Assembly (NCBI RefSeq): GCF_009765355.1 | Contig: NZ_VTHK01000001.1 | Location: 248,001 to 312,000, forward strand | Direction: 5' to 3' | Length of the DNA: 64,000 nucleotides | DNA from: Amycolatopsis anabasis | GTDB taxonomy: Bacteria > Actinomycetota > Actinomycetes > Mycobacteriales > Pseudonocardiaceae | Shown here: piece after piece, positions 1 to 7,937 of the stretch | How the letters are laid out: every line of letters begins with the position of its first letter | Numbering within the stretch: the stretch's first letter is position 1 | The notes under the pieces: generated by a model | Seen by the model: only the letters and a program-made list of their open reading frames with translations | The model's database searches: none | What the model was told of the DNA's origin: nothing | Translations under genes and position numbers: made by a program

Positions 1-589
1 CGAGAACGGTTTCGAGGTGGCCGCGACCGCCCCGGACGGCGACGCCGCGGTGCGCATCGCCCGCGCGGTGCGCCCGGACGTGGTGCTGATGGACCTCAAC
101 CTGGGCGCCACCTCCGGGGTGGCGGCGACCCGGGAGATCACCGGCGAGCTGCCGGAGACCCGAGTGCTGGTGCTGTCCGCGAGCGGCGCGCACGACGACG
201 TCCTGGAAGCGGTCAAGGCCGGGGCGTCCGGGTACCTGGTGAAATCGGCGTCGGCGGCCGAACTGGTGGACGCGGTGCGCCGGACCGCGGCCGGGGATCC
301 GGTGTTCACCGCCGGACTTGCCGGGCTGGTGCTCGGCGAGTACCGGCGGATGGCCGACGCACCCGCCGACGGCGACCCGCCGCCGCGGCTCACCGAGCGC
401 GAGACGGACGTGCTGCGCCAGGTCGCGAAGGGGCTGACCGCGCGCCAGATCGCGGAGAAGCTGGTCATCTCGCACCGGACCGTGGAGAACCACGTGCAGT
501 CGACGTTGCGCAAACTCCAGCTGCACAACCGGGTCGAGCTGGCCCGGTACGCGATCGAGCACGGGCTGGATTCCGAGGAGGAGGGCTAG
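1..589 (+). CDS. NarL/LuxR-family response regulator (5' end missing)
   Basis: The 3' part of a two-component response regulator that enters from the left edge; the reading frame is open from base 2. The visible receiver half has the phospho-acceptor segment around VVLMDLNLG, the Ser/Thr segment LVLSAS and the Lys of GYLVKSA. A linker leads to a C-terminal LuxR-type HTH of about 60 residues (LTERETDVLRQVAKGLTARQIAEKL, here split as LTERETDVLRQ then AKGLTARQIAEKL). Such proteins bind DNA as dimers after phosphorylation by a NarX-type kinase. Its stop overlaps the stop of the convergent lipoprotein gene (shared CTAG). The partner kinase is not in view; an orphan kinase of the right class lies at 38.2–39.6 kb, but nothing links them. 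Confidence 0.93.
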   Translation, partial: ENGFEVAATAPDGDAAVRIARAVRPDVVLMDLNLGATSGVAATREITGELPETRVLVLSASGAHDDVLEAVKAGASGYLVKSASAAELVDAVRRTAAGDPVFTAGLAGLVLGEYRRMADAPADGDPPPRLTERETDVLRQVAKGLTARQIAEKLVISHRTVENHVQSTLRKLQLHNRVELARYAIEHGLDSEEEG

Positions 590-1632
590 ACCACCGCGAC
601 GGAGTCGCCGCGCTCGCCGGGCGGGGCGGTCGCGGTGAGCGTCCAGGTGTCCGCGCCGGGCCGCCAGAGCGCGACGCCGGGGAGTTCACCGGTGAGCACG
701 AGCGTTCCGGATTCGGTCCAGTCCAGCGCGGCCGCGTCGAACTCGGTGGCGATCGGCATGGCCGGGGTCCGCAGCCAGCGCAGCGTGTCCAGTTCCAGCA
801 CCCAGAGATCCAGGACCCGGGTCGCCCCCGCCTGCCACGCCGGATCTTCGATCGGCACGGCGAGGTAGCGCCCGTCCCGGCTGGCCACGGCCGGGCCGGG
901 GGAGCCGTTCGGCACCGGGCGCGCGATCTTCCGCCGCGCGCCGGTGGGCAGGTCCAGCACGCTGAACTCGGTGAGTTCGGTGAGCACCAGCCGCTGCCCG
1001 GCCATCGCGGCGATCCGCGGGGCCTGCTGCACGGTCCGCCCGGTTTCCGGTTCGACGAGCACGTCCTCGGCCTGCGGGCGCCCGGCCTGCACGGTGATGA
1101 GCAGGCCCGCGGGCCCTTCGCCGCGCACGGCGGTCTCGCAGCTGGCGGGCCGCCCGGCGTCGGCCTCGGCCCCGGTGAGCGCGACCCGCTGCAGGCGGCA
1201 CTGGTCGTCGCCGTCGTCGCGGATCAGCCAGACCGCGGCCCCCTCGGCCGGGCCGGCGCTGCGGGCGCGGCCGAGCGAGCGCACCGGCCGATCCGGTTCG
1301 GCGACCAGCACCTCGGCGGGTTCGACGCAGGACGGCCCGCAGCGCGCCGCCGAGGTGATCACCGGGGTGCGCCCGGCGCGGAAGACCGCGGTGACCCGGT
1401 CACCCGGCGGAACGCCCGGGATCGGCCGGGCGGTTCCGGCGTCCACGTCGAACAGGACCGGGGGCGCGGTCGGCAGCAGCAGGCGCAGGCCGGTCGGTTC
1501 CCGCGGCGGCGTCCCGTGCAACGCGCCCGGCGTGGGCAGTGGGGCGGGTGGCGCCGGAGCCGGGGCGGGCGGGGTGGTGGCGCAGGCGGTGAGCAGGAAA
1601 CCGAGGAGCGGCACGGCGACGCGGCGGCCCAT
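586..1632 (-). CDS. Putative lipoprotein, beta-propeller-like
   Basis: A 348-residue secreted lipoprotein. The start at 1632 gives a short lipoprotein signal peptide (MGRRVAVPLLGFLLTAC) with lipobox LLTAC and Cys17, followed by a Pro/Ala-rich spacer. The longer frame that extends upstream has no signal peptide, so 1632 is preferred. The mature part has repeating short beta-type segments (VLDLPTGARRKI, VASRDGRYLAVP, VLDLWVLELDTLRWL) that suggest a WD40/TolB-like propeller, but I cannot assign a family or substrate. It is divergent from the DUF1707 gene pair at 1705 and ends stop-to-stop with the response regulator. Confidence 0.75.
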   Translation of the reverse strand: MGRRVAVPLLGFLLTACATTPPAPAPAPPAPLPTPGALHGTPPREPTGLRLLLPTAPPVLFDVDAGTARPIPGVPPGDRVTAVFRAGRTPVITSAARCGPSCVEPAEVLVAEPDRPVRSLGRARSAGPAEGAAVWLIRDDGDDQCRLQRVALTGAEADAGRPASCETAVRGEGPAGLLITVQAGRPQAEDVLVEPETGRTVQQAPRIAAMAGQRLVLTELTEFSVLDLPTGARRKIARPVPNGSPGPAVASRDGRYLAVPIEDPAWQAGATRVLDLWVLELDTLRWLRTPAMPIATEFDAAALDWTESGTLVLTGELPGVALWRPGADTWTLTATAPPGERGDSVAVV

Positions 1633-1704
1633 GGTCGGCACTCCTCCCCGGTTCAGGGTTTTTCCCGGATTTACCAGGTCCGGGCCGCCCATAACATGGT
1701 TCCT

Positions 1705-2343
1705 ATGGGTGATGATCAGGCGAGGACCGGCACGAGACCGCTGAGCCCGCGGGATCTGCGCGTCTCCGACGCCGAACGGGAGCACGTCGTCGGCGTTCTG
1801 CAGAAGGCCATCGGCCGCGGCATGCTCGATCTCGACGAGTTCACCGAGCGCACGGACACCGCGCTGGCCGCCCGCACCCGCGGCGAACTCAACGCCGTCC
1901 TCGCCGATCTGCCCGGCCTGATCCACTACGACGCGCGGCCCGCGAGCGCGATGGCGCCACCGCCGCCGCCCGGTTTCGTAAGCGACCGGCTGGAGCTGCG
2001 CGCGAAGGGCTCGAACCTGGTCCGCCGCGGCGCGTGGGTGGTGCCCGGCGAGCTGTCGGTGGTCAACAAGTTCGGCAGCGTCGAGCTGGACTTCACCGAG
2101 GCCCAGCTCACCACACCGGTCGTGCACATCAAACTGAACCTCAAATGGGGTGGCGCGGAACTGATCGTCCCCGAGTACGCCTCGGTCGACGCGAACGCGA
2201 TCTCCGAGGTCAAATGGGGTTCACTGGACGACAAGACGCGTTCGCCGGGGCAGGGCTCGCCGCGGTTCGTGCTCACCGGCCGAGTCGTCGGCGGCGGTTT
2301 GACCATTCGCAACCCAAAACGGCTCCGGTGGGGTGCATTCTGA
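1705..2343 (+). CDS. DUF1707 domain protein, copy 1
   Basis: A 212-residue protein with an N-terminal DUF1707 domain (about residues 12–65: LRVSDAEREHVVGVLQKAI, then a DEFTERTDTALAARTRGEL segment) and a C-terminal beta-rich domain of about 110 residues resembling cell-wall-active LiaF-like domains. The start is set by a TAACAT box at 1692–1697 lying 7 nt before ATG 1705, the arrangement of a leaderless actinobacterial promoter. It pairs with a paralogue that starts 5 bp after its stop. The molecular function of DUF1707 is unknown; the family is common in actinobacteria, usually as a short N-terminal module. Confidence 0.85.
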   Translation: MGDDQARTGTRPLSPRDLRVSDAEREHVVGVLQKAIGRGMLDLDEFTERTDTALAARTRGELNAVLADLPGLIHYDARPASAMAPPPPPGFVSDRLELRAKGSNLVRRGAWVVPGELSVVNKFGSVELDFTEAQLTTPVVHIKLNLKWGGAELIVPEYASVDANAISEVKWGSLDDKTRSPGQGSPRFVLTGRVVGGGLTIRNPKRLRWGAF

Positions 2344-2347
2344 GGGC

Positions 2348-2974
2348 GTGGCCACACATACCCCCGATCCCCGCGGACTTCGCGTCTCCGACGCCGAACG
2401 CGAACATGTGACCGCCCTGCTGCAGAAGGCGGTCGGCCGGGGCCTGCTCACGCTCGAGGAGTTCGCCGAGCGCACCGACACCGCGCTGGCCGCCCGCACC
2501 CGCGGCGAACTCAACGCCGTCCTCGCCGATCTGCCCGGCCTGGTGCACGCCGAGACCGCCGCCCCCGCACCGCCGGAACGGCTCGAGCTGAAGACCACGA
2601 TGTCCGCCACCAGGCGCCGCGGCGACTGGCACGTGCCCGGGGAACTGGTGATCCGCAACCGGATGGGCGCCACCGACCTCGACTTCACCGAGGCCCGGAT
2701 CCCGCACCGCACGGTCCACCTCCGGCTGGATGTGGCGGCGGGTTCGGTCCGGCTGCTGGTGCCGTGGAACGCCACGGTGTCCAGCGAAGACGTGGAGGTG
2801 CTGGCGGGCAAGCTGACCGACCGGACCGGGTACGACCGGCGCGGGAACGGCACGCATTTCGCCGTCACCGGCAACGTCCGCGCCGGATCGGTGGAGATCC
2901 GCAGGCCGTGGATCTTCCGGCTGGGCGGGCTGGTGGTCCAGTGGCCGTTCCGGATCAGCTGGTCGCGGCCCTGA
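2348..2974 (+). CDS. DUF1707 domain protein, copy 2
   Basis: A 208-residue tandem paralogue of the preceding gene, with the same layout: N-terminal DUF1707 (LRVSDAEREHVTALLQKAV) and a beta-rich C-terminal half ending in a hydrophobic, basic tail (WIFRLGGLVVQWPFRI). I take GTG 2348, just after the previous stop; an in-frame ATG at 2333 would overlap copy 1. A 66-bp block is identical between copies (1855–1920 and 2477–2542). The 3' end overlaps the convergent enzyme I gene by 20 bp. Confidence 0.82.
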   Translation: MATHTPDPRGLRVSDAEREHVTALLQKAVGRGLLTLEEFAERTDTALAARTRGELNAVLADLPGLVHAETAAPAPPERLELKTTMSATRRRGDWHVPGELVIRNRMGATDLDFTEARIPHRTVHLRLDVAAGSVRLLVPWNATVSSEDVEVLAGKLTDRTGYDRRGNGTHFAVTGNVRAGSVEIRRPWIFRLGGLVVQWPFRISWSRP

Positions 2975-4595
2975 CCGCTGCCTTCGCCGCCGCCGGATCG
3001 GGCGCGGCGAGCGCGGCCCGCGCGGCGGCCGCGCACTGCTCGAACGTCACCTCGGCCAGGCTCGCCCCGACCGCGCGCACGGCGGCCGCGTTCATCGACA
3101 GGCTGGTCAGCCCGAGCCCGGTGAGCACCCGTGCCAGGAGCGGATCGGCGGCGGCCTCCCCGCACACCCCGGCCGGTTTCCCGGTGGCCTCGGCCGCGTC
3201 GCCGACCGCGCCGAGCAGGCGCAGCAGCGCGGGCTGCCACGGATCGTTCAGCGCGGCGACCGCGCCGAGCTGCCGGTCGGCGGCGAAGGTGTACTGGGCG
3301 AGGTCGTTGGTGCCGACCGAGACGAAGTCCACCTCGGCGAGGATCTCGGCCGTGGCCAGCGCGGCCGCCGGGATCTCGATCATCACCCCGGCCCGCGCGA
3401 TCCCGGCCGCCCGCACCCGCTCGGCGAACCAGGCGGCCTCCGCCGCGGTGGCGACCATCGGCGCCATCACCGACACCTCGGCGCCGGACTCCGCGGCGGC
3501 GCCCGCGATGGCTTCGAGCTGGCGGTCCAGCACGTCCGGGCGGTCGAAGGCGATCCGCACGCCCCGCACGCCGAGGGCGGGGTTCGGCTCGTCCTCCGGC
3601 GACAGGAAGGCGAGCGGTTTGTCGGCGCCCGCGTCCAGCGTCCGCACGATGACCGGTTTCCCGCGGAAGGGTGCCAGCACGGCGGCGTAGGCGGTCCGCT
3701 GCGCGGCCACGTCCGGTTCGGCCGGGGCGTCGAGGTAGCAGAACTCGGTGCGGAACAGCCCGACGCCTTCGGCGCCCGCCTCCGCCGCGGCCCGCGCGTC
3801 GCTGGCCGAGCCGACGTTGCCGAGCACCTTGACCCGGTGCCCGTCGGCGGTCCGCCCGGCGCCGTCCCAGGCGACCGGGCCGCTCGCGGTCGCGGCGACC
3901 ACCGGCGCGTCCGGATCGGCGACCTCGACGGCGCCCGCGTCGCCGTCCACGGCCAGCGCCTCGGCGTCCAGTTCGAGCACGCCGCGGACCGCGACCACGG
4001 CCGGGATGCCGAGCGCGCGGGCCAGGATCGCGGTGTGGCTGGTCGGACCGCCCTCCTCGGTGACCAGGGCGAGCACCTGCTTCGGGTCGAGTCCCGCGGT
4101 GTCCGCGGGCGCGAGGTCGCGGGCGACCAGCACGCTCGGCCCGGTCAGCTCGGGCACGCCGGGGGGTGTGACGCCGAGCAGTTCGGCGACGATCCGGTCG
4201 CGCACGTCCTCGATGTCGCGCACGCGCTCGGCCAGGTACCCGCCCGCGGCGGCGAGGGCCTTGGCGAACCCGTCGGCCGCCTGGAAGATCGCGCGCGCGG
4301 CGGGCAGGCGCTCGGTGGCCACCAGCTGTTCGGCCTGGCTGACCAGCGCGGGGTCCCCGGCCATCGCGGCGGTGGTCTGCAGGATGGTGGCCGCGTCACC
4401 GGTCGCCGATTCGGCGAGCGTCTCCAGGCGGGTCACCACCGCCTGCGCCGCCGGGGCGATCCGCGCGGCTTCGGCGTGCGGATCCTCCGGGGACGGGGTG
4501 CTCGGGGGTTCGCCGAGCGGCTCGGCCACCCGCACGACCGGGCCGCTGGCCCGGCCCGGGCTCACCGCGACACCCGTCAGACGCTTCTGAGACAT
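2955..4595 (-). CDS. ptsI: Phosphoenolpyruvate–protein phosphotransferase (PTS enzyme I)
   Basis: Enzyme I takes phosphate from PEP onto an active-site His and passes it to HPr, energising sugar uptake in the cytoplasm. The 546-residue protein is full length. It carries the phospho-His motif GGPTSHTAILAR (His187), a C-terminal PEP-binding TIM barrel with GLFRTEF, and the late signature SVGTNDLAQY followed by a Cys motif (AGVCGEAA). No HPr or EIIBC gene is nearby, so the partners are elsewhere. The 3' end overlaps the convergent DUF1707 gene. No sugar-specific regulator is adjacent. Confidence 0.95.
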   Translation of the reverse strand: MSQKRLTGVAVSPGRASGPVVRVAEPLGEPPSTPSPEDPHAEAARIAPAAQAVVTRLETLAESATGDAATILQTTAAMAGDPALVSQAEQLVATERLPAARAIFQAADGFAKALAAAGGYLAERVRDIEDVRDRIVAELLGVTPPGVPELTGPSVLVARDLAPADTAGLDPKQVLALVTEEGGPTSHTAILARALGIPAVVAVRGVLELDAEALAVDGDAGAVEVADPDAPVVAATASGPVAWDGAGRTADGHRVKVLGNVGSASDARAAAEAGAEGVGLFRTEFCYLDAPAEPDVAAQRTAYAAVLAPFRGKPVIVRTLDAGADKPLAFLSPEDEPNPALGVRGVRIAFDRPDVLDRQLEAIAGAAAESGAEVSVMAPMVATAAEAAWFAERVRAAGIARAGVMIEIPAAALATAEILAEVDFVSVGTNDLAQYTFAADRQLGAVAALNDPWQPALLRLLGAVGDAAEATGKPAGVCGEAAADPLLARVLTGLGLTSLSMNAAAVRAVGASLAEVTFEQCAAAARAALAAPDPAAAKAAVRAATS

Positions 4596-4625
4596 GGTCT
4601 AGACCATACCGTTCCACCTAGGCGA

Positions 4626-5420
4626 TCAACAGTCCACATTGAAGTCCCGCCGGAGCCGCTCGACAACCAGCTCGACGGATCCCGTGCCGCCGAGTTCGTC
4701 CCGGGCCGCGAGTGCCCGCAGGTAGGCGCGGACATCGTAGGGTTCCGGGCCCACTCCGCGCCGCCGGAGCGCTTCCGTTAGCGGCAGCACCTCGTGCGTC
4801 CACCACGCCTCGGCGAGTTCGGCGCGGTCCGCGATGCCGCGGCGGAACCCCCACGCCTCCGCGGAATCGGCCAGCCGCGCCCAGTCCGCGGGGTGGTCCA
4901 GCCAGAGTCCCCAGCGCACGTCGTCGGGCAGCGGGACGCGTTGCAGGAACATGCGTTCGGCGGTCTTGGCCGGGAGATCGGCGACGGTGAGGCAGCGGGT
5001 GGCGCACGAGATCGTGCAGATCTTGCGCACCCGGGCGGACACGGTCGACTGCCCGCGGGCCCGCACGATGGACACCCGGTGGTGCCCGTCCTCGACGAAG
5101 TACAGCTCGCCGATCCGCACCAGCCGGACCGGCGGCAGCTCGGCGCAGGTCTCGGCGAGCGCCTGCCACCGGTGCCGCAGCGCGCGGTTGCGCGGGCGGA
5201 AGTCCCGGTCGAAGTCCCCGGCGCGGGCGACCGTGCCGACGATCGCGGGCACCGGCACCTCGGCCATCCCGAGATCGGTCTCGCCGTCGTGGCCCAACGC
5301 GGCGAGCGCGTCGGCGAGCGGCATGATCTCCAGCTCACCGGGTCGCCGCGCCGCCAGCAGGGCGCGCAACTGCGCGAGATAACCGCGTCGCCAGGCGGAA
5401 CCGAAGGTGGCGGGGCTCAT
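4626..5420 (-). CDS. ParB/Srx-fold domain protein
   Basis: A 264-residue soluble protein with a ParB/sulfiredoxin-type nuclease-like segment around residues 95–130 (VRIGELYFVEDGHHRVS), whose DGHHR motif resembles the GxxR phosphate-binding motif of ParB-N domains. Just after it is a Cys-x3-Cys-x3-Cys cluster (Cys135, 139, 143). This is not the chromosomal ParB, which is at 55.6 kb, and there is no HTH or dimerisation domain typical of ParB. Start ATG 5420 overlaps by ATGA with a 26-codon ORF upstream, suggesting translational coupling. DNA-binding or nucleotidase roles are possible; I cannot choose. Confidence 0.7.
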   Translation of the reverse strand: MSPATFGSAWRRGYLAQLRALLAARRPGELEIMPLADALAALGHDGETDLGMAEVPVPAIVGTVARAGDFDRDFRPRNRALRHRWQALAETCAELPPVRLVRIGELYFVEDGHHRVSIVRARGQSTVSARVRKICTISCATRCLTVADLPAKTAERMFLQRVPLPDDVRWGLWLDHPADWARLADSAEAWGFRRGIADRAELAEAWWTHEVLPLTEALRRRGVGPEPYDVRAYLRALAARDELGGTGSVELVVERLRRDFNVDC

Positions 5421-5497
5421 GCGCCCGCTTCGCGGACGCTCCGCGTGGCATTCGCCAGATGCGCAGCGTTGAATGATTCGCTCGCAAGCTCGCTCAT
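5417..5497 (-). CDS. 26-codon ORF coupled to the ParB-fold gene
   Basis: Between the sugar kinase and the ParB-fold gene, the minus strand has an ATG at 5497 and an uninterrupted frame beginning MSELASESFN and ending in a TGA that overlaps the ATG of the next gene (ATGA). It may be a leader peptide or a coding-compatible repeat rather than a true protein. The MSELASE-type N-terminus is one I associate, from memory only, with short repeats scattered in Amycolatopsis genomes. There is no strong ribosome binding site. Confidence 0.35.
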   Translation of the reverse strand: MSELASESFNAAHLANATRSVREAGA

Positions 5498-5534
5498 ACC
5501 TTTTGGCAACGCGGGCCCGCGAGGCGCCATTCCG

Positions 5535-6395
5535 CTACAGCTCGGCGGCCGTCGGGTAGGAGGGCTGCGCGCCGTGGCGGGTCACCGAGATCGCGGCGAC
5601 CCGGACCGCCCGCCGGGCGGCTTCGGCCAGTTCGGCGCCCCCGGCGAGCGCGGCGGCCAGCGCGCCGGCGAACGCGTCGCCCGCGCCGGTGCTGTCGACG
5701 GCCTCGACCTTCGGTGAGGAGACCTCGGTGACCCCGTCCGCGGTGACCACCAGCGCACCCCGCGCGCCGAGGGTGACCACGGCCGACCGGGGGCCGAGCC
5801 GGAGGAGGTCGCCGGGGTTGTCGTCGCCCAGCAGCCAGGCCGCCTCGTGCTCGTTGACCAGGAGGACGTCCAGCGCGGCCAGCGTCTCCGGGCGCACCTG
5901 GGCCACCGGGGACAGGTTGAGCAGGGTGCGCACCCCGGCCGCCGACGCGGCTGCCACGGCGTGCTCGACCGTGGGGATCGGGATCTCCATCGAGGCGACC
6001 ATGACCCGGGCCCCGGCGAGCGCGCCGTCGACGTCGCCGGGCTCGACGGCGCCGTTCGCGCCGGGGGAGACCAGGATCGAGTTCTCGCCGTCCGGGGTGA
6101 CGGTGATGTAGGCGATGCCGGTGGGGCGGTCGGCGGTTTTGACCAGTCCGGTGTGCACCCCGGCGGCGCGCAGGGAATCGAGCAGGAGGCTCGCGTAGGC
6201 GTCGTCGCCGAGCGCGCCGAGGAACGCGACGGAGGCGCCGAGCCGGGCCGCGGCGACCGCGGTGTTGGCTCCCTTGCCCCCCGGAGAAATGTCCGTGTCG
6301 CCCCCGAGTACCGTCTCCCCTCCACCAGGCCGTCGGTCCGCCGCGACCACCAGGTCCGCGTTGGCCGAACCGACCACGAGCACGTCATGGGTCAT
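5535..6395 (-). CDS. rbsK: Ribokinase-like PfkB carbohydrate kinase
   Basis: A 286-residue cytosolic kinase that probably phosphorylates ribose or a related sugar at O5 with ATP. Both PfkB signatures are present: the N-terminal GGKGANTAVAAARLGA (about residues 38–53) and the C-terminal STGAGDAFAGAL with the catalytic Asp. The glycine-rich VVGSANADLVV start is typical of ribokinases. Start ATG 6395 is preferred because an upstream extension (MPLVPRGERSS) precedes the family N-terminus. No rbsD or ribose transporter adjoins it, so the exact sugar is inferred. Confidence 0.85.
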   Translation of the reverse strand: MTHDVLVVGSANADLVVAADRRPGGGETVLGGDTDISPGGKGANTAVAAARLGASVAFLGALGDDAYASLLLDSLRAAGVHTGLVKTADRPTGIAYITVTPDGENSILVSPGANGAVEPGDVDGALAGARVMVASMEIPIPTVEHAVAAASAAGVRTLLNLSPVAQVRPETLAALDVLLVNEHEAAWLLGDDNPGDLLRLGPRSAVVTLGARGALVVTADGVTEVSSPKVEAVDSTGAGDAFAGALAAALAGGAELAEAARRAVRVAAISVTRHGAQPSYPTAAEL

Positions 6396-6701
6396 GGTCA
6401 CAGCCTGCCACGAGCTTCTTTCACCACGGGGAACCAAGGGCACGTATGCAAATGTGAAGAACTTTGTAACTTATCCAGCCCGGAATGCGACACTTAGGCA
6501 GATGCTTGCTTGCCATCACCCGATCGGGGTATATCCACCCCCGAGCCGTCACTTCGGGAGGCAGGTGGGCTCTCCAGTCACGCCGCCGCGTTCGCGCGGC
6601 CGCGTTGTCCGACGACGGCCACCCAGGTCGTCGGAAGGGCATCGGGTCGCCGGCACCGATCGCGTAGCCCCCCGAGTGATCGGTGCCGGCGGCGCCCTTC
6701 C
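6396..6701. other. Intergenic region with promoter-like and hairpin sequences
   Basis: About 306 bp between the sugar kinase and the membrane protein gene. It holds the terminator at 6648–6691, a second perfect 8-bp inverted repeat (6609–6616 with 6627–6634), and an AT-richer stretch near 6420–6480. On the minus strand that stretch has TTACAA and TACGTG 17 nt apart, a candidate promoter for the sugar kinase. I see no convincing gene. Confidence 0.5.
6648..6691 (-). terminator. Rho-independent-type hairpin after the T7SS-like operon
   Basis: A perfect 14-bp inverted repeat (CGCCGGCACCGATC at 6648–6661 and its complement at 6678–6691) with a 16-nt loop, 10 bp beyond the stop of the 6702 gene. 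There is no clear U-run, which is common for actinobacterial terminators. Confidence 0.7.
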
Positions 6702-7937
6702 CTACGCGGGCAGCCGCCGCAACATCCCGGGCCGGACGGTTTCCACGGCCTCGGCCAGCCGCGCCGCACCAGCCGGGCTGAACTTGTCCGGCAACCTGAA
6801 GGCACCGTCGGAATGGGGCAGGAGGCTGCTACCGACCTTGATCCGCGCCCTTCGCAGGAACTCCATTTCCGGGTGGCGCCCGGCGAATTCCTGATCCCCG
6901 GGCACCAGTTCGACCACGCGAACGGCCTTCCTCCCCGACCGCACGGTCACCAGGCGTACCTCCCGGAGTTCCGGCCAGCGCACACCGAATTCCGCTTGTT
7001 CTCCGGTCCACCACCGCGGTTTCCAGGACCCGTACCACTGAAACCGGTCCTCGGTGAGCGTCACCTTGCTCCGCAGCGACTCCTTCTGGTTCCAGCCCAG
7101 GTACCAGAGGGTGGTGCCGAAAACACCCATGACAGCGGCGGCCGTGATGCCCGCGAACAACTGGACCGGCACCTGCGGGACTATCCGGGTCAGTGCCAGG
7201 GCGATGAGTGCGACTCCGGCGAAAGCGGCACCGACCATCGCCGCGCGCCGGGGAGCTACCGCGTCAGGACGCACCACGATGCTCCGCGCCGACGTTTCGA
7301 CGCGCGACTCCGTCCACGCCGTCGCGGGCTCCACGGGGGAGGAAACCGCCACCGCGGGCGTTTCCGACGGGCGTTTCGGGCGCGGAACGTCCTCGCCGTG
7401 CACCTCGACACGACCAAGACGCTCGGCCGCCTGCCGCACCTCCTGCGCTTCCGTTTCCGACAGCGTGGCTTCGACCGTGTACGAAAGCGCGTGCCCGCCG
7501 CGCCAGGCGCCCTTCAGCTTGGTGTGCCGCTTGCGGAAAGCAGCCGAGTTCAACAGCACCGTGAACTGGTAGGTCTCGATCGGCCCCGTCGGTCTCGCGT
7601 GGGCACGAGGTTGCCGGGTGAGCCGAACCCCGGCGATCTCCGTCCACGCCATCGACCACGCCACCCGATCCGCACTGGTCCAGCGAATTCCGGTCGCGTC
7701 GATGACGACGGCTCCCGGCACGGGACGCGCGAAAGCGCGCCGGAGCATGGCAATCGCGCACCCCAGTGCGGCCAAGCCCAGGGCTCCGCCGGTGAACACA
7801 CCGAGAATTCCGTAGCCCCAACTGTCGGTGGCCGCGCCATAAACCCAGTACGTCCCGAGCGCCGCCGGGAGCAGCGCCACGACGGCAACCAGCCAACTGC
7901 GCCGCTCGGATTTGTCGATGACAACTGACTCAGTCAA
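6702..7937 (-). CDS. Membrane protein with two PH-like halves, unknown function
   Basis: A 411-residue protein with two similar halves. Each has a two-helix hydrophobic hairpin (WLVAVVALLPAALGTYWV and, after residue 240, AAMVGAAFAGVALIALAL) followed by a soluble beta-rich segment containing ITWTEI-like strands (VAWSMAWTEIAGVRLT; VRWPELREVRLVTV). This is reminiscent of bacterial PH-domain membrane proteins. I chose TTG 7937, which has GGGGAA 4 nt upstream; an in-frame ATG at 7967 lies inside the preceding gene and lacks a placed Shine–Dalgarno. It is last in the four-gene minus-strand operon and precedes a terminator, so it may act on or protect against the WXG protein; this is unproven. Confidence 0.65.
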   Translation of the reverse strand: MTESVVIDKSERRSWLVAVVALLPAALGTYWVYGAATDSWGYGILGVFTGGALGLAALGCAIAMLRRAFARPVPGAVVIDATGIRWTSADRVAWSMAWTEIAGVRLTRQPRAHARPTGPIETYQFTVLLNSAAFRKRHTKLKGAWRGGHALSYTVEATLSETEAQEVRQAAERLGRVEVHGEDVPRPKRPSETPAVAVSSPVEPATAWTESRVETSARSIVVRPDAVAPRRAAMVGAAFAGVALIALALTRIVPQVPVQLFAGITAAAVMGVFGTTLWYLGWNQKESLRSKVTLTEDRFQWYGSWKPRWWTGEQAEFGVRWPELREVRLVTVRSGRKAVRVVELVPGDQEFAGRHPEMEFLRRARIKVGSSLLPHSDGAFRLPDKFSPAGAARLAEAVETVRPGMLRRLPA

